This document shows positions 53,617 to 62,864 of a DNA stretch of 64,000 nt, in pieces; position 1 is the stretch's first letter; each line of letters begins with the position of its first letter. The position numbers and the translations under genes are program-made. The stretch comes from an uncultured bacterium (GTDB taxonomy: Bacteria > Hydrogenedentota > Hydrogenedentia > Hydrogenedentales > CAILVY01). The notes beneath the pieces are model-generated. The model was not told where the DNA came from and ran no database searches. It saw only the letters and a list, made by a program, of their open reading frames with translations. The stretch is from positions 1 to 64,000 of the forward strand of contig CALEDJ010000015.1 of the NCBI GenBank assembly GCA_937951485.1, in the 5' to 3' direction.

Positions 53617-54255
53617 ATGCCCATTCCCGTCAAACAGGAAAACTACCGGATTGCCGTCAGCCAAGGCTTCGAGCAGGCCGGCGCACGGCCGGCCCCGGCC
53701 CTGGAGGCCCTGGGCGCAGAGATATGCGGCGACGGCCGATTCAGGCTGCCCGTGTTGAACAGCGTGTTCACCGTTGATCTTCCCGGCCGGGACATCTCTT
53801 TTTCCACGCCGACGCCCGAGGGGACATCCAGCGGCAGCGTGGGTGTCATGTGGCAGATTCTGGCGTTGCACTATCTCTGCGGCGATATTCCCCGGAACGA
53901 TGGTTTCCGGTGGGTTTCATTTGCGGATTTCCAGGAGATTCGGGGATATCAGAGCGTGTACCAGGGGCGCGTGATCTCCCGGTTCTGCGCCACCGCCGGG
54001 CGGTCTATCGAGCAGTTCCAGCAGGCCGGGGAACGACACGGCGGCGCGCCGCTGCGGTTGGGGGATGCGGCGTATCATTTCCAAGTTTTTCCGAGATCGC
54101 CGCTCCGGGTGGTCTGGTACGCGGGCGACGGCGAATTGCCGGCGGGCGCCACCATCTTGTATCCGGACAACATTCTGACGATACTACCCTTGGAAGATGT
54201 AATCGTGCTGTCTGAAGGCCTGGTGAGCCGGCTTCAGGGAAAAGGATGGCTCTGA
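53617..54255 (+). CDS. DUF3786 family protein
   Basis: 212 residues, GGAG before ATG. ILALHYLCGDIPRNDGFRWV, SFADFQEIRGYQSVYQGR and ILYPDNILTILPLEDVIVLSEGL are typical of DUF3786, a family found almost only in anaerobes with corrinoid/acetyl-CoA pathway genes. No catalytic residues are evident. Position between acsE and folD supports a role around the corrinoid methyl-transfer proteins, perhaps assembly or repair. Confidence 0.75.
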   Translation: MPIPVKQENYRIAVSQGFEQAGARPAPALEALGAEICGDGRFRLPVLNSVFTVDLPGRDISFSTPTPEGTSSGSVGVMWQILALHYLCGDIPRNDGFRWVSFADFQEIRGYQSVYQGRVISRFCATAGRSIEQFQQAGERHGGAPLRLGDAAYHFQVFPRSPLRVVWYAGDGELPAGATILYPDNILTILPLEDVIVLSEGLVSRLQGKGWL

Positions 54256-54336
54256 GCAAGATTGTGCAGCGGCGGTCAGGCACGAGAAGGGCGTTTCCCA
54301 ACCAGCCAGGACAGCAACAAAGGAGACGGGGCTTTT

Positions 54337-55248
54337 ATGAGCAAGAAGCGTTCGGCGAAAATCATTGACGGGAAAAAGATATCCGCAGCCATACTGCAGG
54401 ACCTGAAAGAGGACATCGCGGCGTTGCGCGCGCGGGGCGTTGCGCCTGGGTTGGCGGTGGTGCTGGTGGGCGCCAACCCCGCCAGCGAGGTGTATGTGAA
54501 GGCCAAGCGCAGAACCTGCATTGACCTGGGCATCGAGTCGTTCTCGCATGACCTGCCCGAAAGTTGCACGGAAAAGCGTCTGCTGAAACTGATTGAGAAA
54601 TTGAACGAAGACCCGCGCGTTCACGGCATCCTGGTGCAGATGCCGCTGCCCGAACACATCAGCGAGAAGAAAGTGCTCGAAGCGATTTCCCCCGACAAGG
54701 ACGTGGATGGCTTTCACCCCGTGAATGTGGGGCGTCTGCTCAATGGCGAGGAATGCTTCGTCTCCTGCACGCCGGCGGGCTGCCAGGCCCTGCTGCTGCG
54801 GTCAGGATACGATCCGGCGGGAAAACATGTGGTGATCGTGGGACGATCGAATATCGTGGGCAAACCCCTGGCCGCGCTGCTGATGCAGAAGGCGAACGGG
54901 GCCAACGCCACCGTGACGGTCTGCCATTCGCACACGCGCAATATCAGCAAAATCACCCGCGAGGCGGACATCCTGATTGCGGCCATGGGCCGGCCCGAGT
55001 TCGTCAAGCCAAACATGGTACGGGAAGGGGCTATCGTACTTGACGTGGGGGTCAACCGCATCCCCGATGCAACCAAGAAAAGCGGCACGCGGCTGGTCGG
55101 CGATGTCGCCTTTGCCGGCGTGTCCAGGAAGGCGCGGGCCATCACCCCCGTGCCCGGCGGCGTCGGGCCGATGACCATCGCCATGTTGATGACCAATACG
55201 GTCAAGGCGGCGCGCCGCGCCGCCGACCGCAAGCGAGGGCGGGCGTAG
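54337..55248 (+). CDS. folD: Bifunctional methylene-THF dehydrogenase/methenyl-THF cyclohydrolase
   Basis: 303 residues, AAGGAG upstream. Motifs: VGANPASEVYVKAKRRTC (catalytic Y and K), VQMPLPEHI, SPDKDVDGFHPVN, GRSNIVGKPLAALL (dinucleotide site) and PVPGGVGPMTIAMLM. Provides both steps between formyl-THF and methylene-THF, so no separate fchA is needed. Last gene of the acsB unit and the step that completes the pathway. Confidence 0.96.
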   Translation: MSKKRSAKIIDGKKISAAILQDLKEDIAALRARGVAPGLAVVLVGANPASEVYVKAKRRTCIDLGIESFSHDLPESCTEKRLLKLIEKLNEDPRVHGILVQMPLPEHISEKKVLEAISPDKDVDGFHPVNVGRLLNGEECFVSCTPAGCQALLLRSGYDPAGKHVVIVGRSNIVGKPLAALLMQKANGANATVTVCHSHTRNISKITREADILIAAMGRPEFVKPNMVREGAIVLDVGVNRIPDATKKSGTRLVGDVAFAGVSRKARAITPVPGGVGPMTIAMLMTNTVKAARRAADRKRGRA

Positions 55249-55516
55249 TCTGCCATTTTGCTTGTTTTCGCGCTTTCGCGCAACCCGGGATTGCGTGTGC
55301 AGCATCATGCCCCTGCATCGTGCTTCAGCGGCAAGGCATGCGGGCGACTGATCTTGGCAATCCGGCATGTAATCGGCCATTTTGTGGCTAATTTGACAAA
55401 GTTATTTGTCATATTGACAATTGACGATTGAGAGGCTGATCGATTTCCGGGGGGCAGGCGTGGGGGCGATCTCATATTTTTTGAAAACAGGCTTTATTTA
55501 TTGACTGATTGGGGTC
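55249..55516. other. Gene-free spacer between folD and the groESL promoter
   Basis: No gene is seen. It contains a perfect 7-bp dyad, TGACAAA-GTTA-TTTGTCA (55394-55411), followed by another TTGACA-like stretch, which could be an operator or a second promoter element. No strong terminator after folD is visible. Confidence 0.45.
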
Positions 55517-55568
55517 TTGACATTTGTTTCTTGATCTGCTATTATCCATTGCATCTATCGAGTGCTAA
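55517..55568 (+). promoter_or_regulatory. Sigma70 promoter of groESL with a CIRCE-like half site
   Basis: TTGACA (55517-55522), 17 bp, TATTAT (55540-55545). GAGTGCTAA at 55560-55568 is a perfect right half of the HrcA operator CIRCE. The left half (55542-55550, TTATCCATT) matches TTAGCACTC at only 5 of 9. Heat-shock control by HrcA is therefore possible but the operator is degenerate. Confidence 0.65.
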
Positions 55569-55677
55569 CAGGCCGATGGACAAAAAAAGTTCTGTCAAAA
55601 TGGCGCGGAAATGCCGCAGTGATGCTTCCGCGCACGCAGCATACAAGCCAACAACAACCAAAAAAGGAGAGGAAGCG

Positions 55678-57641
<1,964 letters not shown>

Positions 57642-57698
57642 GCCTGGGGATCATGCGATCCCCCGCGTTCGCGTCAAGCGAACGCTGCACATAAATGG

Positions 57699-57742
57699 CA
57701 GGGCCCGTCCCGCGACAATCGCGGGGCGGCCCTGTGCTTTTT
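57699..57742 (+). terminator. Rho-independent terminator of groESL
   Basis: CAGGGCC-GT-CCCGCG-ACAAT-CGCGGG-GC-GGCCCTG forms a strong interrupted hairpin followed by TGCTTTTT. It lies 58 bp after the groEL stop. Confidence 0.85.
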
Positions 57743-58118
57743 ACGCGGGACGGGAAAAGAACCGATAGATCGGAAAAGTCGAAGGGAGAAAAAGGACGAA
57801 AGGGACGAAAGGGACATCATAATCACTTCGTTGATGGCGTATACCCTCTCTGAGAACGAATTTGGAACGGTTCCTTGCCGGAAATCAGCATGGCGGGCGA
57901 GGAGCGATTGGACATGAAGAAGTCAGATGGCGAAGCGATGATGATTGCGGGTGAACCCCGGGAATCCCGGGGCGGCGATGACGGGAATGGCGGCGGTGGT
58001 CGTATGCGCGAGATGGGAGAGATTGCAATTGTGGGGTTGATGCTCGCGTGTGCTGGGGATGTTATTGCCAGTCATTATCACGGGAAGCAACATATAAATA
58101 ATACAGGGGAATGAGACT
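57743..58118. other. Spacer between groEL and the convergent SDR gene
   Basis: About 375 bp. It contains a short GGACGAAAG tandem (57794-57815), a perfect 17-bp palindrome CCCCGGGAATCCCGGGG (57956-57972) and an open frame 57914-58114 (66 codons, GAGGAG upstream) that I do not trust as a gene. Confidence 0.4.
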
Positions 58119-58958
58119 TCACGCCTCGGGCCTGCCGTGTTTTGCCTTGCGGGTTTTGTGCACGCGGCCTTTGGTGGCGGCGCGCATGGCAACGCGGACA
58201 AGGCATGGGCATAGCCGGTTGATAAACACGGAGAGTTTGCCCATGCGGGTGATGATGATTTCGGGTTTTCGGCGGTAAATGCCGCGAACTATCTGGCGCG
58301 CGGCTTTTTCGGCGGACATGACGAGGAACTGGGGAACGGGGTCGGGCTTGCCGGTGTATTCGCCGCGGTTGTTGATGCTGCGAATCTCGCTGTTGACAAA
58401 GCCGGGATTGACGCAGGTGACGGACACGCCGAGGTCGGCGAGGTCGTGGTAGAGACACTCGGCGAATCCGACGACGGCGAATTTGCTGCTGGTGTATGGC
58501 GCGGAGGCGGGTGTGGCGACGCGGCCGGAAACGCTGCCGATGACTGCGAAGCGGCCCTTGGACCGGAGGAGATGCGGCAGGGTCGCGTAGAAGGTGTCAA
58601 TCACGCCGAAGACATTGGTCTCGAACTGTCGCCGGAAGTCTTCGGTTTCCAGCGCGGTGGCCACGCCGGTGACGCCGAATCCGGCGTTGGCGATCACGAC
58701 ATCCAATCCGCCGAAGACCTCGACGGCCTTCGCGACGGCGGCATCCAGGCTTTCGCGGCGGGTGACATCGCATTCCAGCGCCAAGGCGCGCCCGCCCATG
58801 GCCTCGATGTCGCGGGCCAACGCCTCCAGGCGGTCTTTGCGCCGCGCGGCCAACGCGAGGACCGCGCCTTCCCGCGCGAATTCGCGCGCAGCCGCCGCGC
58901 CGATGCCCGACGAGGCCCCCGTGATGAAAACTGTCTTGCCTGCAAAGCGACCCGCCAT
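58119..58958 (-). CDS. Short-chain dehydrogenase/reductase
   Basis: 279 residues from ATG 58958 with AGGAGG 9 nt upstream. Classical SDR: cofactor motif TGASSGIGAA near 14, IANAGFG, catalytic S (SVSGRV), YTSSK, and VNPGFVNSEI. The arginines after strand 2 (AARRKDR) favour NADPH. A basic C-terminal tail (RRKPEIIITRMGKLSVFINRL) resembles membrane-associated DltE/retinol-dehydrogenase-like members. Substrate unknown. Confidence 0.85.
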   Translation of the reverse strand: MAGRFAGKTVFITGASSGIGAAAAREFAREGAVLALAARRKDRLEALARDIEAMGGRALALECDVTRRESLDAAVAKAVEVFGGLDVVIANAGFGVTGVATALETEDFRRQFETNVFGVIDTFYATLPHLLRSKGRFAVIGSVSGRVATPASAPYTSSKFAVVGFAECLYHDLADLGVSVTCVNPGFVNSEIRSINNRGEYTGKPDPVPQFLVMSAEKAARQIVRGIYRRKPEIIITRMGKLSVFINRLCPCLVRVAMRAATKGRVHKTRKAKHGRPEA

Positions 58959-59066
58959 GGCCGTATCCTCCTTTATTGATGCTGATTTATTCGCAGCGTT
59001 TCCATTGCACAAATCAGAATGGCACAGCAAGCACAAAACAACCGCCGGTCGTCATCATGTCTTCCA

Positions 59067-60383
59067 TCAAGGAAGGACTTTCACGTTCTTTTCGCCGTCC
59101 CCGAACCACGGCACGGTGTATGACGCCGAGGGCATGCAGTAGCAGGTCGGATCGGCGACGCCCGTCTCCCGGAGTTCTGCGCGCGCCAGCGCGAGCGCGG
59201 CGTCCAGCGATGCCGCTTTGCGCGCGCCGATCAGGGCGACGTCTTTGTCGCTCAGATCGGTGACCAGTATGGTTTTTGGGGCTTTCTCGATGGTGGAAAG
59301 GGCGGTCTGGCCGTTTATCTCGGCATGCTTGCGCAATTCGGCGAAAATGGCATCGCGGGTCTTGAGGGCCAGCCATTGGCCGAACCTGTCAGCGCCAAGC
59401 CCCTCCGGTGCGGGGGCAAGCAGGACGATCCGTCCTTGGGGAGTTGCGGCCAGGGAGGCGTTGAACAGTGCCTTGTGCGACTGGAGGAAATTCGCCGCAT
59501 CGCCCGCCGACGCGATCACGAGGTCGGCGCGGCGGCGGATGGGTGCGGCGTAACACTCCCAGGCGAAGCGCGCGGCGGCGCGGTGCGCGGCGTCCATTTC
59601 CCCCGCGAAAATCCCGGCGATTTCGCCGCGGCGGTTCAAGACGGTGTTGATGATGCCATCGGCCTTGCACAGTTGCGCCGCTTCGAGCATGTCTTCCGCC
59701 ACGGGGTTGCCGTCGAGCACGCCGATGCGCACTGCGGGATTAAGGCGGTTCTCGGCGGAGTCCAGATTGAGCGCATGGTTGTGCGCGATGGTGGCTGCGC
59801 CCGCCAGGCCGGGCAGCAACGCCTTGCGGCCGCCGCCGAACCCTGCAAAATAGTGCAGCACGACGCTCCCTGTCAGGATCACCCGGTCGCAGTCATAGAC
59901 CCGCTGATTGATCCAGACCGGCGTGCCGCGCCGGGTCTCGCCCACGTATATCAGGCCCGCCTCATCCTGCGGGTCATGCACGAGGCACTGCGACTGGAAG
60001 CGCGCAAAAAGGTCGGCGCCCGCGATGCGCGCCTGTTCCCCTTGCGTCGGAGGCCGATGCGTTCCGGTCGCGAAAGCAAACAGGATATCTTCCTCGGCGA
60101 TGCCCGCCTGGGACAAGTCGTCGAGAACGAACGGCAGCAATTGGTCCATGCCGGTATGCCGGAAAGCGTCGGAGAGGACGATCGCCACGGTTTCACCGGG
60201 TCGAAAGGATTTCCATATGCCCGACGAAAGGCCGATGGGCTGATCGACGGCGCGGCGATAGGCCGTCTGCAGGTCGTTCAGTCCCGGAACATCGGCAATG
60301 TCCAATGTTCCCAGGGACTGTCCCCAGTCCATCTCTGCTTCCATCACGGAATTGCCGTAGGGCATGACAACGCGGATAGCCAT
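59067..60383 (-). CDS. LarA/DUF2088 family nickel-pincer racemase-like protein
   Basis: 438 residues; ATG 60383 chosen as the first methionine of the conserved part. FATGTHRP (cofactor/substrate histidine), ILTGSVVLHYFAGFGGGRKALLPG (second His and the cofactor-binding Lys) and a C-terminal half ending SASYTVPWFG fit LarA. LarA proteins use a nickel-pincer nucleotide to racemise or epimerise 2-hydroxy acids. No larB/C/E genes are in the window, so cofactor supply would come from elsewhere. Confidence 0.8.
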   Translation of the reverse strand: MAIRVVMPYGNSVMEAEMDWGQSLGTLDIADVPGLNDLQTAYRRAVDQPIGLSSGIWKSFRPGETVAIVLSDAFRHTGMDQLLPFVLDDLSQAGIAEEDILFAFATGTHRPPTQGEQARIAGADLFARFQSQCLVHDPQDEAGLIYVGETRRGTPVWINQRVYDCDRVILTGSVVLHYFAGFGGGRKALLPGLAGAATIAHNHALNLDSAENRLNPAVRIGVLDGNPVAEDMLEAAQLCKADGIINTVLNRRGEIAGIFAGEMDAAHRAAARFAWECYAAPIRRRADLVIASAGDAANFLQSHKALFNASLAATPQGRIVLLAPAPEGLGADRFGQWLALKTRDAIFAELRKHAEINGQTALSTIEKAPKTILVTDLSDKDVALIGARKAASLDAALALARAELRETGVADPTCYCMPSASYTVPWFGDGEKNVKVLP

Positions 60384-60402
60384 CTTTGTACCACCATTGA
60401 GA

Positions 60403-60492
60403 CATTTGCGAAATGACGTTTCGGACCTCAATGCCATCAAAAATCCCGGATATTCGTGTTCTTAAGCGCAGAAAGAGTCCATTTCGCAAATG
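60403..60492. promoter_or_regulatory. Inverted pair of 13-bp operator-like sites upstream of the LarA gene
   Basis: CATTTGCGAAATG (60403-60415) and its exact reverse complement CATTTCGCAAATG (60480-60492), 77 bp apart. Each is itself nearly palindromic (CATTT-N3-AAATG). One copy lies 20 bp upstream of the LarA ATG. Probable binding sites for an unidentified regulator. Confidence 0.55.
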
Positions 60493-60606
60493 CGTCACCA
60501 TTCAATCACATGGTCCGTGCAAGGGGCGTATTGTCTCCGTCGGTGCGGCTCGAATCAAGTGAAAAACGCCCGGCGGAAATCTGGAGCACGCGTGTGACAT
60601 CCGCCG

Positions 60607-61356
60607 TCACCACTCGAAATCGTCGTTACCCGTGGTTGGCGCTTCGTTGCGATGGATTTGACAGACCGTCCATATGGCGGCAAATACAAAGCAATCCACC
60701 ACGGAGAGCGCCGCATCGAGAAGCGTTCGCGCAAGAATGATTTCGAGCGCGGGGGGCGCGGCGCTCAAGGATGCCGCGCGCGATATGACAAACTGGCCGA
60801 AATTGATCAGCAGCACGACCCAAACCAGCGCGAAGCGGCGCCCGATTGGCGCCAGAATGCTCCCGATCTCGCGCCACTCCAAGGCGCCGTAGAACATGAT
60901 GCAGGCCCCTGCCGGCACGGCGAAGCAATAGGCCAGCATCAGGCAGAATTCCAACAGCATGACCAGGTCCGGCATGTCGAGCATCGCCGTGCGCAGTTGT
61001 ATCCGGGCCAGCGCCAGGATGCCCAGATTGATGATGAACCAGGGGAGAAAGAAGCGCCGCAGGGCCTCAGCGGGGCCGGCGCACTTCCACAACGGCCGGT
61101 CCATTTCGCGGCCCATTACCGAAAACACAATTGCCTGAAGGGCGGCGTAAAGACCGGCCAAGGTCAAGTCCATCACCAGGGATACCGTATAGACCCATAA
61201 GGGGATGACATCGTCGCCGGTGTAATCGCTGAGGAAGAATCCTCCGAAGCGAAAAGCGAGGCTCATCGCCGCGACAGCAGTCATATAGGCCATTGCCGTC
61301 GCGCGATTGCGACGCAGTTCTTCCAGCGTTTCTGTCAACAGTCGAGCAATATTCAT
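60607..61356 (-). CDS. Six-helix integral membrane protein of unknown function
   Basis: 249 residues. Six hydrophobic segments can be seen (for example AMAYMTAVAAMSLAFRFGGF, VYTVSLVMDLTLAGLYAALQ, FALVWVVLLINFGQFVIS). No catalytic motif. Its ATG overlaps the stop of the PilZ protein gene (ATGA), so the two are made together and the pair may form a c-di-GMP-responsive membrane unit. Confidence 0.7.
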   Translation of the reverse strand: MNIARLLTETLEELRRNRATAMAYMTAVAAMSLAFRFGGFFLSDYTGDDVIPLWVYTVSLVMDLTLAGLYAALQAIVFSVMGREMDRPLWKCAGPAEALRRFFLPWFIINLGILALARIQLRTAMLDMPDLVMLLEFCLMLAYCFAVPAGACIMFYGALEWREIGSILAPIGRRFALVWVVLLINFGQFVISRAASLSAAPPALEIILARTLLDAALSVVDCFVFAAIWTVCQIHRNEAPTTGNDDFEW

Positions 61357-62450
61357 GCTGTGTGAACAGGGTGATCGTTGTCTTCATGCCGCAGGGTCGG
61401 TTGGTGCTGCATGACGTAATGGGTGATGCGCTCCTGGTCGTCTTCAGGAAGGCCCACAAAGGCGGCGCGCACCAGATGCCTGTCTGCCGAAATCGGCGTC
61501 GTCTCAACAATGCGCGCCGTCACCAGCACCGGGTCCACACCTGGCCCGAGTCGTATTTTGGTGCGCAGGAGCACCTGCTTGGGCACCGGCTGCGGCAGCA
61601 CCGCTGCAAAGCCCCCGCCGCTGAGGCTGGTGATTTGCCCCCGGAACCTTGTCACTGCTTCGCGTTTGTCCAAATCCGAATAATCCCCGTCCACCGGCGC
61701 GTTCAGTACGGCAATGTCCTCAACCTGGTGGATGCGTATTCGGTAATGCGCCCGGGACTGCAATCGGATGAGTTCCGTGGCATGCTCAAAAACCCATTCG
61801 GGCGGGTCAGACTCCCGCCGCAGGAAACGGGCCGAAAAGCGGTAACGCGCGTCTTCATCGCGCCACACGCGGCATTGCAACATCGTGTCCGGGGCCGGCA
61901 CCGGCACGTCATGCCCGGCGTGCGGCGTCAACCGGAACTGCGCCTCATCCACGCCCGCCACCTTCATCCGATGCCACCGCAATGCGCCGCCCGTGCCGTG
62001 CGCAATCCAGACCGGCTGCCCGCGCTGCAATTCCCGCGTCGAAAAAATCCGTTGACCATAGGGTACGTGGTCAAGCCCCAAATGGGCGCGGATATCGCGA
62101 AGAAAGGCGCCCCGGGCTTCATAGTCCGCAGTATTGGCAGCCCGTGACGCGAGGTCCTCGTCAACACACCGATCGAACTCCCTGCGCACTGTCAGCACCT
62201 GCAAGGGCGTTTTCGGCGCGAAACGGCGGATCAAATCAAACAGTTCCCTGCGCGCATCGTCGGACAGCCCCTTCTCATCAGCGATTTCGCGCACCCGTTC
62301 CCAATCCGCTTCCACACGCATGCGATCTTCGCGGCGCCGCCGGAATACATCCAGCACCACGGCGAGGCCGAACAAACCAATCACCGCCGCCCCCGCCCAC
62401 ATCAGATGCGTGATGGTGGGCACCGCCAAGAATATCCCTAATTCAGCCAC
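61353..62450 (-). CDS. Membrane-anchored PilZ-domain (c-di-GMP-binding) protein
   Basis: 365 residues, GTG start with GGAGG 11 nt upstream. One N-terminal helix (HLMWAGAAVIGLFGLAVVL), a charged helical linker, a YcgR-N-like beta domain (about 125-220) and a C-terminal PilZ domain. The PilZ c-di-GMP residues are in RLQSRAHYRIR and ITSLSGGGFA (RxxxR and xSxxG). Probably senses c-di-GMP at the membrane and acts with the six-helix protein encoded downstream. Confidence 0.8.
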   Translation of the reverse strand: MAELGIFLAVPTITHLMWAGAAVIGLFGLAVVLDVFRRRREDRMRVEADWERVREIADEKGLSDDARRELFDLIRRFAPKTPLQVLTVRREFDRCVDEDLASRAANTADYEARGAFLRDIRAHLGLDHVPYGQRIFSTRELQRGQPVWIAHGTGGALRWHRMKVAGVDEAQFRLTPHAGHDVPVPAPDTMLQCRVWRDEDARYRFSARFLRRESDPPEWVFEHATELIRLQSRAHYRIRIHQVEDIAVLNAPVDGDYSDLDKREAVTRFRGQITSLSGGGFAAVLPQPVPKQVLLRTKIRLGPGVDPVLVTARIVETTPISADRHLVRAAFVGLPEDDQERITHYVMQHQPTLRHEDNDHPVHTA

Positions 62451-62724
62451 GGTTTTCAGGGCCTCCGGTATCTGGACGCATTATAGGCGCTTATTTCCAA
62501 GTGATGCAATCAGGTGCGCGCCGGACGGTTCAATGCGGCCGGACATGGACTCACACGGACCGCGAATATCCGACACCTGGGGATGCAAAAGGCCGTATAG
62601 TGCGCCCCGATGATCCATGCCATTCTACGTACGTATTACTGCTATTTTTTTCAGCCGCATTCCTGTCAAGCGCGGCCGTGGATTCCAGCCGGAAGCGCTC
62701 CTGAAAACGGTGTTGTCAACCCTA
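62451..62724. other. Divergent spacer upstream of the PilZ and methyltransferase-ligase genes
   Basis: No gene supported. It should carry the PilZ-pair promoter on the minus strand; the promoter for the plus-strand gene is at 62725-62753. No repeat or RNA structure recognised. Confidence 0.4.
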
Positions 62725-62753
62725 TTGACGCTGCAAGACGTTTGTGCTACAAC
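62725..62753 (+). promoter_or_regulatory. Sigma70-type promoter for the methyltransferase-ATP-grasp gene
   Basis: TTGACG (62725-62730), 17 bp, TACAAC (62748-62753). Start near 62760, about 105 nt before ATG 62865. Confidence 0.5.
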
Positions 62754-62864
62754 TTAGCCGATTTCCCCGACAGCAGCATGCCGGAATACCGGCTTGCCAT
62801 CCGAATAAAGAGGAATTTGCCTGAACGCGCCGAATCGTTTCGGCAATCATAAGGACCGCCTTTC

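Noticed and set aside
57914-58114. 66-codon ORF with a GAGGAG site between groEL and the SDR gene
   Set aside because: Composition follows a GC-rich palindrome and G-tracts, no family is recognisable, and it lies in a convergent spacer; not supported as a gene.
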